A stretch of DNA of 64,000 bases from Oceanibaculum nanhaiense (GCF_002148795.1 NZ_MPOB01000005.1:239023-303022); one strand, 5' to 3'; positions 26,690 through 36,364 are shown, counted from the first letter of the stretch. Program-made: numbers and translations. The notes: generated by a model from the sequence alone, not told the origin.

Positions 26690-27968
26690 CGCGTCGCTGA
26701 TCGCGCTTCTGGCTGTTCCGCTTGCGGGCGCTGCCGCCATTATGGCCGGCCTCGCTGGTGCATGGCCGCAGGCCGCCCTGTCGGCTGTCGCCGCCCTGCT
26801 GGCCCTGTTGTCGGCTGTTGCCATTCGCCTGTCGACCCGTCGGCTGGGCGAGATGATCGAGGTCTGCCGGCGGGTACGTGACGGCGATTTCGAGGCGCGC
26901 CTGCTGCATGTGCCGGCGCGCGGCGAGATCGGCCGGCTGATGCATGCGATCAACAATCTGATCGATGTGACCGATGCCTTTGTGCGCGAGGCTGGCGCGT
27001 CGATGGAGCATGTCCGCGACAATAAATATTACCGCAAGATCGCGGTGCGCGGCCTGAAGGGCCAGTTTCGGCAGCAGGCGGAGACCATCAACGCGGCGAC
27101 CGAATCGATCCGCACGCGGATCGGCGCCTTTACCAAGGTGGCCGCCGCTTTCGAGAGCAAGCTGCGCAGCGTGGTCGATACGGTGGCCGATACGGCGACG
27201 GGGCTCAGCGGCACCTCGGCTCAGCTTGCCTCGGCGGCAGGTGACACCAGCGAGCGCGCGACCGCGGTTGCCGCAGCGGCCGAGGAAGCCAGCGTGAACG
27301 TGCAGACCATCGCTTCGGCGGCGGAAGAGCTGGCCTCCTCCAGCGCGGAGATTGGCCGCAGTGCCAGGGAGACTGCGGAGATTTCCGGTCGCGCGGCCGG
27401 CGAGGCGGAGCGTGCCGGCAGCACGGTTTCCAGCCTGGCCAGGGCCGCCGAGGAGGTGGGGGAGGTTTCCGCGCTGATCGGCGACATCGCGGCGCAGACC
27501 AACCTGCTGGCGCTGAATGCGACCATTGAGGCGGCGCGCGCCGGTGAGGTGGGCAAGGGCTTTGCCGTTGTCGCGTCGGAGGTGAAGAACCTGGCGACCC
27601 AGACCGCCAAGGCAACCGAGGACATCGCGCGCCGGATCGAGGAAATCCAGTCCACCAGCGGCCAGGCGGTGACCGGCATGCAGGCGGTCGCTACGATCAT
27701 CGAGGAGCTGAGCCAGATGGCCGGCGTGGTGTTGAGTGCGGTCGAGCAGCAGGATCAGGCGACAGCGGAAATCGCCCGCAGCGTGCAGGAGGCATCCAGC
27801 GGCACGCACGAGGTTTCGGAGAATGTGGTGATGGTCAGCGCCGCCGCGAGCGAGGCTGGCGATGTGGCCCGGCACAGCCGCGATTCCGCGACCCTGCTGA
27901 GCGAGCAGTCCGCCGGGCTGAAGCGCGAGATCGACGGGTTCTTCGACGAACTGCGGCGCGTCGTGTAA
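26664..27968 (+). CDS. Methyl-accepting chemotaxis protein, partner of the PAS protein
   Basis: A 434-residue receptor with a short cytoplasmic start, a hydrophobic hairpin (about residues 10-53) and no periplasmic ligand domain. A HAMP-like segment (R-L-S-T-R-R-L-G-E-M-I-E-V-C) is followed by a long coiled coil. The signalling tip is I-G-D-I-A-A-Q-T-N-L-L-A-L-N-A-T-I-E-A-A-R-A-G-E near residue 275. No CheR/CheB-tethering pentapeptide is visible at the C-terminus (E-L-R-R-V-V). The layout equals Aer without its PAS domain, which is encoded by the overlapping upstream gene. Confidence 0.93.
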   Translation: MTNSFSPSSASLIALLAVPLAGAAAIMAGLAGAWPQAALSAVAALLALLSAVAIRLSTRRLGEMIEVCRRVRDGDFEARLLHVPARGEIGRLMHAINNLIDVTDAFVREAGASMEHVRDNKYYRKIAVRGLKGQFRQQAETINAATESIRTRIGAFTKVAAAFESKLRSVVDTVADTATGLSGTSAQLASAAGDTSERATAVAAAAEEASVNVQTIASAAEELASSSAEIGRSARETAEISGRAAGEAERAGSTVSSLARAAEEVGEVSALIGDIAAQTNLLALNATIEAARAGEVGKGFAVVASEVKNLATQTAKATEDIARRIEEIQSTSGQAVTGMQAVATIIEELSQMAGVVLSAVEQQDQATAEIARSVQEASSGTHEVSENVVMVSAAASEAGDVARHSRDSATLLSEQSAGLKREIDGFFDELRRVV

Positions 27969-28055
27969 GGCTCCTCCGCCGGCTGTCGATTGCGCTTGCT
28001 GTGCAGCGTGGCAGTGTTGAGAATGGCTTGCATTTAGCCGTTCCGAAGACCTGCC

Positions 28056-28937
28056 ATGCCCGCACCATCGAGTCCCGTCATCGCCCTCGCGCTCTGTACT
28101 GACTGGCCGGATCCGACAATCAGCGAAATCCGCTATGTCGAGGCCCTGCGCGATCAGGGCGCGACCGTGCGATGGGCGCCCTGGACGGCGGATGACCAGT
28201 CGGTTTTCCGCACCGCCGATCTGGTGGTGCTGCGCGGCACCTGGGATTACCACCGGCGGCTTGATGCCTATTGCGGCTGGCTGCGCGATCTGGCGGTGGC
28301 GGGTGTGCGGGTCGCGAATCCGGTCGGGCTGGTCGAATGGAATCTCGACAAGGCCTATCTGGACGAGTTGGCCACCGGCGGTATCCGCACGCCGGGCCAG
28401 GCGGTGCTGCCGCTCGACCCGCTGGCGCTGGCGGCGCTGATGGACGAACGCGGCTGGCAGGAAGCGGTGGTGAAGCCGACAGCGGGCGCCAGCGGCCATG
28501 GCGTCAGGCTGGTCGCGCGCGGCGATATTGATGCGCTGTGGCCGGAAATCGCTGAAAGCGTGGCGCCGCACCGGCTGCTGGTGCAGGAATTCATCGGCGC
28601 GGTGCGCACCAGCGGCCAGATATCCTTCATCTTCTTCGACGGTATCTTTTCGCACGCTGCACAGCTTATCCCGCGCGCGGGGGAGTTCCGCATCAACTCC
28701 GCCTTCCAGCCGGAAAAGCGCGCCTATATACCGGCGTCCGGCGAACTGGCGCAGGCATCAAGCGTGCTGGAAAAGCTGCCGGAGCGCCCGCTTTATGCGC
28801 GGATCGACGGAATCTTCGACGGGCCGGATTTCGTACTGCTGGAAGCCGAGGTGAACGAGCCCGGACTGTTTCTCGACCTCGATCCGCAGGCGGCGATGCG
28901 CTTCGCCGCGGCGAGCCTTGCGTGGCTAGCACGGTAA
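28056..28937 (+). CDS. ATP-grasp domain protein (RimK/glutathione-synthetase-like)
   Basis: A 293-residue predicted carboxylate-amine or related ligase. N-terminal strands (I-A-L-A-L-C-T-D-W-P) form the pre-ATP-grasp domain, with V-V-L-R-G-T-W-D-Y near residue 50. The ATP-grasp part has V-V-K-P-T-A-G-A-S-G-H-G-V (about 147-159), the hinge L-V-Q-E-F-I, F-I-F-F-D-G and the metal-binding E-A-E-V-N-E-P-G-L-F. The substrate is unknown. Neighbours give no pathway clue, and it appears to be a single-gene unit. Confidence 0.82.
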   Translation: MPAPSSPVIALALCTDWPDPTISEIRYVEALRDQGATVRWAPWTADDQSVFRTADLVVLRGTWDYHRRLDAYCGWLRDLAVAGVRVANPVGLVEWNLDKAYLDELATGGIRTPGQAVLPLDPLALAALMDERGWQEAVVKPTAGASGHGVRLVARGDIDALWPEIAESVAPHRLLVQEFIGAVRTSGQISFIFFDGIFSHAAQLIPRAGEFRINSAFQPEKRAYIPASGELAQASSVLEKLPERPLYARIDGIFDGPDFVLLEAEVNEPGLFLDLDPQAAMRFAAASLAWLAR

Positions 28938-29031
28938 GCAGTCTATAATATTCCTTGCATTTTATTTATTTTAACAGACTATTTTACGCAAAGTGATTTT
29001 GCTTTAGCCCAAGAATTGGACAAGCCCCGTC

Positions 29032-30249
29032 ATGTCGGTAAGTGAGCATAGAAGCATGCAGCGAGGAAATGCTGGCAGGTCGCCGCTTCTCAACGTCATT
29101 CTGAGCGGCGATTCCAGTCTTGCCCTCAATATCCCGAAGATGATGCTGCGCGGCGAGCCGCCAGTCTTTAAGAACCGCTTTCTGAACAATTGCGTAATCT
29201 TCAAATATCCGAATTTCGAGGTGCCGACGAACGAAACCGGTCTCGAGGGCATGTACGATTCGGACACGGAAGAGGCGGAATTCTACAAGCCGGTGGAAAC
29301 CGCGATCTACATCCCGAACGACCATCGTGACCTTGCCGCCGGCGGGTCCGCGATCTATCTGCGGCAGCGCGATTTCGATGCGCTGATGAACGAGATTTTC
29401 GGCATCAAGGTCGATGCCGATCTCGACGAGCTGTACAACGACATCCAAATGCTGCGCATCATCGATGAGGTGCCGTCCCTCGATCCCTATCTGCTGCGGA
29501 CCGAATTGTCGGACTCCGGCTACAAGATGCCGGAAACGGCGTTCCAGACCACGGAACAGGAAGACCGCAAGATCCGCCGGCGCATCGAATCGAAGATCGA
29601 GCCCATTCTGAACCGGGCGATTCAGGATGCCGGCGGTGACGCCAATATCAGCCTCGCGCAGAAGCAGCGCTTCCTGAAGGTGCTGTGGAACCCCGATCTG
29701 CCGGAAGCGGAAATCTTCATCAAATCCTTCGGCATCGAACGGTCGCAGACCGGTGCCATCTTTACGGCCTGGAAGGGAATCACCTTCTACCAGATCCAGT
29801 TCGAGGGCATTGCCGGCTCCCTGCGCAAGGTCTTCAACTATCTGAAGGGCCGCAATCTGGTGCCGCTGGATCAGCGGCTGTACAGCGGCACCGATATCGA
29901 ACTGCTGAACGCGAAGGTGGCGAAACTCTACTCGCGGCTGCGTGACGCGGTGGATAAGTGCCGCAATATTTTCGCTGCCTATGACGAGGCCTATACATGC
30001 TTTGTCGAAAAGAACGATGCACGGCAGTTCAAGCACTTCCTGATGAGCGCTCATCAGAATTACTGGGTGCTCGGCTTCTCGATCATCGCCTGCAAGAACG
30101 CCTTCGAGCGGATCCGGAAATACACCCCCCTCGATAAGCCGCTGTCGCTGCGTTTCGACACGATCCTGAAAATGCTGGACGAGGTCAGCATCATCTTTGG
30201 CCGCGGCGACGGCAAGCAGGGCATCGATAATCATCTGGAATGGACCTAG
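29032..30249 (+). CDS. Conserved-looking protein of unknown function
   Basis: A 405-residue soluble protein without signal peptide or membrane segment that I do not recognise. It reads as a real gene: GC-rich third positions, balanced composition and a full-length frame preceded by an AT-rich gap (28938-29031). Visible features are the early L-N-V-I-L-S-G-D-S-S-L-A-L-N, Y-I-P-N-D-H-R-D-L-A, a charged central region (about 165-215), and a mostly helical second half with several aromatic-rich helices such as Y-W-V-L-G-F-S-I-I-A-C-K-N-A-F. The ATG at 29032 lacks a strong Shine-Dalgarno. Confidence 0.75.
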   Translation: MSVSEHRSMQRGNAGRSPLLNVILSGDSSLALNIPKMMLRGEPPVFKNRFLNNCVIFKYPNFEVPTNETGLEGMYDSDTEEAEFYKPVETAIYIPNDHRDLAAGGSAIYLRQRDFDALMNEIFGIKVDADLDELYNDIQMLRIIDEVPSLDPYLLRTELSDSGYKMPETAFQTTEQEDRKIRRRIESKIEPILNRAIQDAGGDANISLAQKQRFLKVLWNPDLPEAEIFIKSFGIERSQTGAIFTAWKGITFYQIQFEGIAGSLRKVFNYLKGRNLVPLDQRLYSGTDIELLNAKVAKLYSRLRDAVDKCRNIFAAYDEAYTCFVEKNDARQFKHFLMSAHQNYWVLGFSIIACKNAFERIRKYTPLDKPLSLRFDTILKMLDEVSIIFGRGDGKQGIDNHLEWT

Positions 30250-30343
30250 CCCAGGGATCTAACCCAGCAGGCCACGCATTGCCGCGGCGGTTTCCGTGTC
30301 GGCGAGGATCACAAGGCGACGGATATCCTCGCCGGATAGCCGG

Positions 30344-32167
30344 TTACTCCACCGTCACGGATTTGGCGAGGTTGCGCGGCTGGTCCACGTCGGTGCCCTT
30401 GATGACGGCGACATGGTAGGCCAGCAGCTGCACCGGGATGGCATAGAGGATCGGCGCCACGAAGGGGTGGACATGCGGCAGTTCGATGGTGGCGAAGGCC
30501 TCCTTGCCGATATGGGCGCAGCCCTTGGCGTCGCTCATGAAGATCACCTTGCCGCCGCGCGCCATCACCTCCTGCATGTTGGAGAAGGTCTTCTCGAACA
30601 GCGCGTCGCTGGGGGCGATGACGATGACCGGCACCGTATCGTCGATCAGCGCGATGGGGCCGTGCTTCAGCTCGCCCGCCGCATAGCCCTCGGCATGGAT
30701 GTAGGAGATTTCCTTCAGCTTCAGCGCCCCTTCCAGCGCGATGGGGTAGCCGGTGTTGCGGCCGATATAGAGCACGTCGCGCGCTTCCGCGACTTCGGCC
30801 GCCAGCGCCTGGATCGCCTCGTCGCCGTTCAGTACCTCGGCGGCACGCGAGGGCACCTCGGCGATGGCGTTGGACAGCCGCGCTTCCTCCGCCCCGGAGA
30901 TCGCGCCGCGTGCCCGCGCCGTGGCGATCACCAGGCAGGCCAGCAGCACCAGCTGGCAGGTGAAGGCCTTGGTCGAGGCGACGCCGATCTCCGGCCCGGC
31001 CAGCGTCGGCAGCACGGCGTCCGCCTCGCGCGCCATGGTGCTTTCCGGCACGTTCACGATGGCGATGGTCTTCTGCCCCGCCGCCTTGGCGTGGCGCAAG
31101 GCGGCCAGCGTGTCGATGGTCTCGCCCGATTGCGAGATGAAGATGGCCAGGCCGCCTTCCTCCAGCGGTGTGTCGCGGTAGCGGAATTCCGAGGCGATAT
31201 CGATGTCGGCGGCGATGCGCGCCACCTTCTCGAACCAGTATTTCGCGACCATGGCCCCCAGATAGGAGGTGCCGCAGGCAACCAGCGTGATGCGGCTGAT
31301 GGCGGCAAGGTCGATATCGAGCGGCGGCAGGTCGATGGCGCCGCTGGCCGGGTTCCACATGCTGCGCAGCGTGTCGCCGATGACGCCCGGTTGCTCGTAG
31401 ATCTCCTTCAGCATGAAGTGCGGGTAGTTGCCCTTGCCGATCATCGCGCCGGACTGTGCGGTCGGTTTGGCCGGACGATCCACCACGCGGTCCTGCTCGT
31501 CATGGAAAATGGCGCCGGCGCGTGACAGCTCGACCCAGTCGCCCTCCTCCAGATAGGAGATGCGGCGCGCGAAGGGGGAAAGCGCCAGCGCGTCGGAGCC
31601 GAGGAACATCTCGCCCTCGCCCCAGCCGACGGCCAGCGGGCTGCCCTTGCGGGCGCCGACGATCAGGTCATGCTCGCCCCTGAACAAGATCGCCAGCGCA
31701 TAGGCGCCGTCCATGCGCTTGATCGCCGTGGATACCGCCTGCTGCGGCGTCATGCCCTCGTTCAGATAGCGGGTGATGAGGTGGGCGGCGATTTCCGAAT
31801 CGGTTTCGCTGGCGAAGACATGGCCCAGCGCCGACAGCTCCGCCGCCAGCTCGCGGTAATTCTCGATGATGCCATTATGCACCAGCGCCACCTTGTCGGT
31901 GGCGTGCGGGTGGGCGTTGCGCTCGTTCGGCACGCCATGCGTGGCCCAGCGCGTGTGGCCGATACCGATATCGCCATGGATGCCGTTCCCGGCGACGCGC
32001 TCCTCCAGCCGGGCGATCTTGCCCTCGCTACGGCGGCGCTCGATGCTGTCATTCACCAGCGTGGCGATACCGGCGGAATCATAGCCGCGATATTCCAGCC
32101 GCTTCAGCCCCTCGATCAGAGAGGGGACCACATCGGTCTTGCCGACCACGCCGATGATTCCGCACAT
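30344..32167 (-). CDS. glmS: Glutamine-fructose-6-phosphate aminotransferase GlmS
   Basis: Makes glucosamine-6-phosphate from fructose-6-phosphate and glutamine, the first step to UDP-GlcNAc; the product is used by GlmM (5643-7010). The N-terminal glutaminase domain starts M-C-G-I-I-G-V-V-G with the catalytic Cys2 and has G-H-T-R-W-A-T-H-G and H-N-G-I-I-E-N. Two SIS domains follow: A-C-G-T-S-Y, S-Q-S-G-E-T, G-R-N-T-G-Y and E-L-K-H-G-P. It ends with the typical L-A-K-S-V-T-V-E. At 607 residues it is full length. No glmS ribozyme is evident in the 5' region. Confidence 0.98.
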   Translation of the reverse strand: MCGIIGVVGKTDVVPSLIEGLKRLEYRGYDSAGIATLVNDSIERRRSEGKIARLEERVAGNGIHGDIGIGHTRWATHGVPNERNAHPHATDKVALVHNGIIENYRELAAELSALGHVFASETDSEIAAHLITRYLNEGMTPQQAVSTAIKRMDGAYALAILFRGEHDLIVGARKGSPLAVGWGEGEMFLGSDALALSPFARRISYLEEGDWVELSRAGAIFHDEQDRVVDRPAKPTAQSGAMIGKGNYPHFMLKEIYEQPGVIGDTLRSMWNPASGAIDLPPLDIDLAAISRITLVACGTSYLGAMVAKYWFEKVARIAADIDIASEFRYRDTPLEEGGLAIFISQSGETIDTLAALRHAKAAGQKTIAIVNVPESTMAREADAVLPTLAGPEIGVASTKAFTCQLVLLACLVIATARARGAISGAEEARLSNAIAEVPSRAAEVLNGDEAIQALAAEVAEARDVLYIGRNTGYPIALEGALKLKEISYIHAEGYAAGELKHGPIALIDDTVPVIVIAPSDALFEKTFSNMQEVMARGGKVIFMSDAKGCAHIGKEAFATIELPHVHPFVAPILYAIPVQLLAYHVAVIKGTDVDQPRNLAKSVTVE

Positions 32168-32327
32168 GCCTGAAACCGCTCCTGGAAACTATGAAAACAG
32201 GCCGCCGGGTGAGGGGGCGGCGTCAGGCTAGGACCATGCACGAGAACGCAGCGGGAGACGAATCACAAATTGTATCAAGCTGTTGCAGGCTGCCTGTTGG
32301 CTAAAAACATGATTAATAAAAAATGAA

Positions 32328-32356
32328 TTGCCTATAAAATACATTTTATCTAAAGT
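32328..32356 (+). promoter_or_regulatory. Sigma-70-like promoter with operator-like palindrome
   Basis: TTGCCT (32328-32333) and TAAAGT (32351-32356) are separated by exactly 17 bases. The spacer contains the perfect inverted repeat ATAAAAT-AC-ATTTTAT at 32334-32349, which could bind a repressor. It lies in a strongly AT-rich island about 50 bases before a small gene. The pattern is seen directly; activity is inference. Confidence 0.55.
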
Positions 32357-32366
32357 TACATTAGAG

Positions 32367-32385
32367 CGTGCGAGAAAACCGCACG
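32367..32385 (+). other. Leader hairpin before the 65-residue protein gene
   Basis: CGTGCG at 32367-32372 pairs with CGCACG at 32380-32385 with a 7-base A-rich loop, inside the predicted 5' leader and about 10 bases before the Shine-Dalgarno. It may affect transcript stability or translation. Confidence 0.4.
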
Positions 32386-32406
32386 ATATAGGATATGGAG
32401 AAAGCC

Positions 32407-32604
32407 ATGTCTCAGATCGGCTTCGTTTATCAATCTATGGCAACGGTGGCGCAGGCCAGCGTTACTAGCATGTACGCCAATCTCGATAATATCAATCAGC
32501 TGCGCCAGCAGCTCAGCGAGACTGTGTCCCCCCAGGCTGCAGAGGCGCCGGCGCCTGTCGCGGCGTCGTCTGGCACGGAAGGCCGTGTGGATATCACTGT
32601 CTGA
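32407..32604 (+). CDS. Small uncharacterised protein (65 residues)
   Basis: The sequence runs M-S-Q-I-G-F-V-Y-Q-S-M-A-T-V-A-Q-A, then a predicted amphipathic helix (residues 10-42), then an Ala/Pro-rich stretch and a short strand-like end (G-R-V-D-I-T-V). There is no signal peptide, membrane segment or cysteine. GGAG at 32397-32400 is well placed for the ATG at 32407, so the upstream in-frame ATG at 32395 is probably not used. A promoter-like sequence lies 50 bases upstream and a terminator 70 bases downstream, so it looks like a true single-gene unit. The function is unknown. Confidence 0.72.
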   Translation: MSQIGFVYQSMATVAQASVTSMYANLDNINQLRQQLSETVSPQAAEAPAPVAASSGTEGRVDITV

Positions 32605-32671
32605 TTACGGCCCCCCGGATACAGCGCCCGTAATTCTCCGTTCTTCTGGCCCTCTCCTTCGAACGCAATAA

Positions 32672-32707
32672 CGCCGCAGGGTTTTTCAACCGCTGCGGCG
32701 CTTTTTT
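32672..32707 (+). terminator. Rho-independent terminator after the small-protein gene
   Basis: CGCCGCAG at 32672-32679 pairs with CTGCGGCG at 32693-32700 across a 13-base loop, followed by CTTTTTT. It lies between the small gene and the convergent prpB, and mainly serves the plus-strand transcript. Confidence 0.85.
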
Positions 32708-32737
32708 GTGCGAAACGGCCAGCCTGAAATGGCCGGA

Positions 32738-33643
32738 TCAGGATGGCAGGACCGTCGCAACGATGGAGGCGTCCAGCGCTTCGTACTTGGCAAGGTCGAT
32801 GGTGTCGTACAGTTCGGCGCGGGTCTGCATCTCGCCGGCCATCGCCTCGGTCGAGCCGTTCTGCTTCAGCGTGGCGTACAGCTTTTCCTGCGCCTTGTTG
32901 GCGACGCGCAGGCTGCTGACCGGCCAGATCACCATGCGGTAGCCCATCTCCTCGAATTCCTGCGCGGTGAAGAAGGGCGTGCGGCCGAACTCCGTCATGT
33001 TGGCCAGCAGCGGCACGCCGGGCATGCGCTGGGCGAATTCGCGGAACATCTCGGCACTGTTCAGCGCCTCCGGGAAGATCGCGTCGGCGCCGGCTTCCAT
33101 GTAGAGCTTGGCGCGGGCGACCGCCCCGTCCATGCCCTCGCTGGCCGCCGCATCGGTGCGGGCGATGATGTAGAGGTTGCGCCGGGCCTTCGCGGCGGCG
33201 GCGACCTTGGCCGCCATGTCGTGGGCATTGGCCAGCTTCTTGTCGTTCAGATGGCCGCATTTCTTCGGCAGCAGCTGGTCCTCGATATGCACGGCACCGG
33301 CGCCGGCATCCTCGAAGCTGCGCACCATATGCATGACGTTCAGCGCCTCGCCATAGCCGGTGTCGCCGTCCACCAGCACCGGCCGGCCGCTGGCGCGGGC
33401 GACCTGGCGGATGAAGAAGCACACCTCGTCCACGGTGATGATGCCGAGATCGGGGATGCCCATCGAGGCGGTCATCGCCGCCCCCGACAGGTACAGCGCC
33501 TCGAAACCGGCCTTGCTGGCCTGCAGCGCCGCCATGCCGTTATGGGTGCCGGGAATGCCGAGGATGCCAGGGCTCTCGACCAGCTTGCGAAAGCGCTGGC
33601 CGGCCGGTTCGGCCGGCAGATCGTCGGCGATCAGATAGGGCAT
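32738..33643 (-). CDS. prpB: 2-methylisocitrate lyase PrpB
   Basis: Cleaves 2-methylisocitrate to succinate and pyruvate, the last methylcitrate-cycle step. It is a member of the isocitrate lyase/PEP mutase superfamily. Visible are V-D-G-D-T-G-Y-G-E-A near residue 93, H-I-E-D-Q-L-L, the catalytic-loop motif P-K-K-C-G-H (about 125-130), I-I-A-R-T-D-A-A, and N-M-T-E-F-G-R-T-P-F. The 301-residue length fits PrpB. It follows prpC by 10 bases. Confidence 0.93.
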   Translation of the reverse strand: MPYLIADDLPAEPAGQRFRKLVESPGILGIPGTHNGMAALQASKAGFEALYLSGAAMTASMGIPDLGIITVDEVCFFIRQVARASGRPVLVDGDTGYGEALNVMHMVRSFEDAGAGAVHIEDQLLPKKCGHLNDKKLANAHDMAAKVAAAAKARRNLYIIARTDAAASEGMDGAVARAKLYMEAGADAIFPEALNSAEMFREFAQRMPGVPLLANMTEFGRTPFFTAQEFEEMGYRMVIWPVSSLRVANKAQEKLYATLKQNGSTEAMAGEMQTRAELYDTIDLAKYEALDASIVATVLPS

Positions 33644-33653
33644 ACTGTTCTCC

Positions 33654-34838
33654 TCAGGCTTTCTTTCCGGCGGCCTTCTTCGCGGCCTTCTTGCCGCGCT
33701 GGCCGATCGGCACGAAGGTCAGATTCTCCGGCCCGACATAATTGGCCGACGGGCGGATGATCTTGTTGTCGGTGCGCTGCTCGATGATGTGCGCCGCCCA
33801 GCCGGAGGTGCGGGAGATCACGAACAGCGGCGTGAACATCGCTGTCGGCACACCCATCAGGTGATAGGAGACGGCGCTGAACCAGTCGAGGTTCGGGAAC
33901 ATCTTCTTCACATCCGCCATCACCGTCTCGATGCGCGCGGCGATGTCGAACATCTGCATCGACCCGGCTTCCTTCGACAGCTTGTGGGCGACGCGCTTGA
34001 TCACCTCGTTACGCGGGTCCGACACGGTATAGACCGGATGGCCGAAGCCGATGATGACCTCCTTCGCCGCGACACGGGCCCGGATGTCGGCCTCCGCCTC
34101 GTCGGCATCGGCATAGCGCTGCTGAATCTCGAAGGCGGCCTCGTTGGCGCCGCCATGCTTCGGCCCGCGCAAGGCGCCGATGGCACCGGCGACGGCTGAA
34201 TACATGTCCGACCCGGTGCCGGCGATGGAGCGTGCGGTGAAGGTCGAGGCGTTGAACTCGTGCTCGGCATAGAGGATCAGCGAGGTCTGCATCGCCCGGA
34301 TATGCGAGGCCGAGGCCGGCTTGCCGTGCAGCAGGTGCAGGAAGTGCGCGGCGATGCTGTCATCGTCGGTCTCCAGATCGATGATCTGGCCGCGATGGGC
34401 GTAGTGGTACCAGTAGAGCAGCATGGACCCCAGCGAGGCCATCAGCCGGTCGGCGATGTCGCGCGCCGCCGGATGGTTGTGGTCATGCGCTTCCGGCAGG
34501 ACGCAGCCCAGCGCGGAGACGCCGGTACGCATCACGTCCATCGGATGCGCCGAGGCGGGGATCGCCTCCAGCACGTCCTTCACCGCCGCCGGCAGGGCGC
34601 GCATGGCCTTCAGCTTGGTCTTGTAGGCATCGAGCTGGGCCTGCGTCGGCAGGCTGCCATGCACCAGCAGATGGGCGATTTCCTCGAACTCGCAGCTCTC
34701 CGCGATGTCCAGGATGTCGTAGCCGCGATAATGCAGGTCGTTGCCGGTGCGGCCCACGGTGCACAGCGCGGTGTTGCCGGCGGTGACGCCGGACAGCGCC
34801 ACCGATTTCTTCGGCTTGAAGGTCGGATTTTCCGCCAT
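33654..34838 (-). CDS. prpC: 2-methylcitrate synthase PrpC
   Basis: Condenses propionyl-CoA with oxaloacetate. It is a citrate-synthase-fold protein of 394 residues, short like other PrpC. Visible are [10 protein letters not shown], the first active-site His region [34 protein letters not shown] and the late R-T-S-G-W-A-A-H. A lysine-rich tail ([12 protein letters not shown]) is an extra not needed for catalysis. GGGAGA precedes the ATG at 34838. Longer in-frame starts run into prpD. It lies between prpD and prpB. Confidence 0.95.
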   Translation of the reverse strand: MAENPTFKPKKSVALSGVTAGNTALCTVGRTGNDLHYRGYDILDIAESCEFEEIAHLLVHGSLPTQAQLDAYKTKLKAMRALPAAVKDVLEAIPASAHPMDVMRTGVSALGCVLPEAHDHNHPAARDIADRLMASLGSMLLYWYHYAHRGQIIDLETDDDSIAAHFLHLLHGKPASASHIRAMQTSLILYAEHEFNASTFTARSIAGTGSDMYSAVAGAIGALRGPKHGGANEAAFEIQQRYADADEAEADIRARVAAKEVIIGFGHPVYTVSDPRNEVIKRVAHKLSKEAGSMQMFDIAARIETVMADVKKMFPNLDWFSAVSYHLMGVPTAMFTPLFVISRTSGWAAHIIEQRTDNKIIRPSANYVGPENLTFVPIGQRGKKAAKKAAGKKA

Positions 34839-34858
34839 GGTTGTGTCTCCCTTTTCCG

Positions 34859-36364
34859 TTATTTCCAGTCGAAGATGCCGGTCGGCCGGGGCGCGCCCAG
34901 CTTGCCGGCTTCGACGGTCACGTTGAGGGCGCTGAGGTCGCTGAGGGTGGCGAGCTTCTCGACCGCCTCCAGGAAGCGGTCCTGCTCGGCCGGGGCGACA
35001 ATACCTTCCGCCAGCGTGCGGAACTTGGCGATATATTGCGGCCGGGCGAAGGGCCGGGCGCCCAGCGGATGGGCGTCGGCCACGGCCAGCTCGTCGGTGA
35101 TGGTGGAGCCGTCCTCCATGGTCACCACGACGCGCCCGCCGAACGCCTTCTCCTTGGGATCGCGGGAATGGTAGCGCCGGGTCCATTCCGGGTCTTCCAG
35201 GGTGCTGATCTTGTGCCACAGCGCCACCGTGTCCGGGCGCTGCGCGCGCTCCGGAGCGTAGGAGCGCTCATGGTGCCAGCCGCCGTCCTGCAGCGCGACC
35301 GCGAAGATGTACATGATCGAATGGTCCAGCGTCTCGCGGCTGGCCTTCGGGTCCATCTTCTGCGGGTCGTTGGCGCCGGTGCCGATCACGTAATGGGTGT
35401 GATGGCTGGTGTGGATGACGATGCTCTTCACCTTGGCGAAGTCGCCGACCTTCGGGCCCATGCGGCGGGCCAGGTCGATCAGCGCCTGGCTCTGGTACTC
35501 CGCCGAATGCTCCTTGGTGTAGGTATCCATGATGGCGCGCTTCGGCTCGCCCTTCTCCGGCAGCGGCACCTGGTATTCCGCCTTCGGGCCGCTCAGCAGC
35601 CAGGCGATGAAGCCGTCCTCGCCCTCATAGGCCGGCGACGGGGCGCCCTCGCCACGCATCACCCGGTCCACCGCCTCGATCGCCATCTTGCCGGCGAAGG
35701 CCGGGGCATAGGCCTTCCAGCTGGAAATCTCGCCCTTGCGCGACTGCCGCGTGGTGGTGGTGACGTGCAGCGCCTGCTGGATCGCCTGATAGATGGTCTC
35801 GGCGGGCAGGTTCAGCAGCGCGCCAATGCCGCCGGCGGCGGACGGCCCGAGATGGGCGATATGGTCGATCTTGTGCTCGTGCAGGCAGATGCCCTTCACC
35901 AGATCGACCTGGATCTCGTAGGACGCCGCCAGCGCGCGGATCAGATCCTGGCCGTTGCGGCCGACATGCTGGGCGACGGCCAGCACCGGCGGGATATTGT
36001 CGCCGGGATGCGAATAATCGGCGGCGAGGAAGGTGTCGTGATAATCCAGCTCGCGCACTGCAACGCCGTTCGCCCAGGCTGCCCATTCCGGCGAGAAACG
36101 CTTGTCGGACGGCAGGCCGAACACGGTGGCGCCGGGGCTGTAGGGGTGCGCCATGGTCTGGGCGCGGGCACTTGCCACCGGACGGCGCGCCACCGAGGCA
36201 ACGGCGACCGAGGCATTGTCGATGATGCGGTTGCCGATCATCTCGGCGACATCGGCCTCTACCGGTACGGTCTCGGCGGCCATGGCGGCCATCTTCCAGG
36301 CCAGCTGGTCCTCGCGCGCGAGCTTCTCGGCGGATTTGTAGGTGCGAACGCTATGCGTCTTCAC
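34859..36364 (-). CDS. prpD: 2-methylcitrate dehydratase PrpD (MmgE/PrpD family)
   Basis: Dehydrates 2-methylcitrate to 2-methyl-cis-aconitate. At 501 residues it fits the family. Visible are [13 protein letters not shown] near residue 38, [16 protein letters not shown], and the [11 protein letters not shown] region. It is the second gene of the minus-strand group thioesterase-prpD-prpC-prpB, and its ATG overlaps the thioesterase end by 14 bases. No PrpR regulator is nearby. An aconitase-type hydratase (AcnD/AcnB) must be elsewhere. Confidence 0.93.
   Translation of the reverse strand: MKTHSVRTYKSAEKLAREDQLAWKMAAMAAETVPVEADVAEMIGNRIIDNASVAVASVARRPVASARAQTMAHPYSPGATVFGLPSDKRFSPEWAAWANGVAVRELDYHDTFLAADYSHPGDNIPPVLAVAQHVGRNGQDLIRALAASYEIQVDLVKGICLHEHKIDHIAHLGPSAAGGIGALLNLPAETIYQAIQQALHVTTTTRQSRKGEISSWKAYAPAFAGKMAIEAVDRVMRGEGAPSPAYEGEDGFIAWLLSGPKAEYQVPLPEKGEPKRAIMDTYTKEHSAEYQSQALIDLARRMGPKVGDFAKVKSIVIHTSHHTHYVIGTGANDPQKMDPKASRETLDHSIMYIFAVALQDGGWHHERSYAPERAQRPDTVALWHKISTLEDPEWTRRYHSRDPKEKAFGGRVVVTMEDGSTITDELAVADAHPLGARPFARPQYIAKFRTLAEGIVAPAEQDRFLEAVEKLATLSDLSALNVTVEAGKLGAPRPTGIFDWK

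Noticed and set aside
30259-30343. Frame of about 31 codons after glmS on the minus strand ending in A-A-A-M-R-G-L-L-G
   Set aside because: It reads like a protein C-terminus but has an in-frame stop just upstream and no start codon of use; too short to call a gene remnant.
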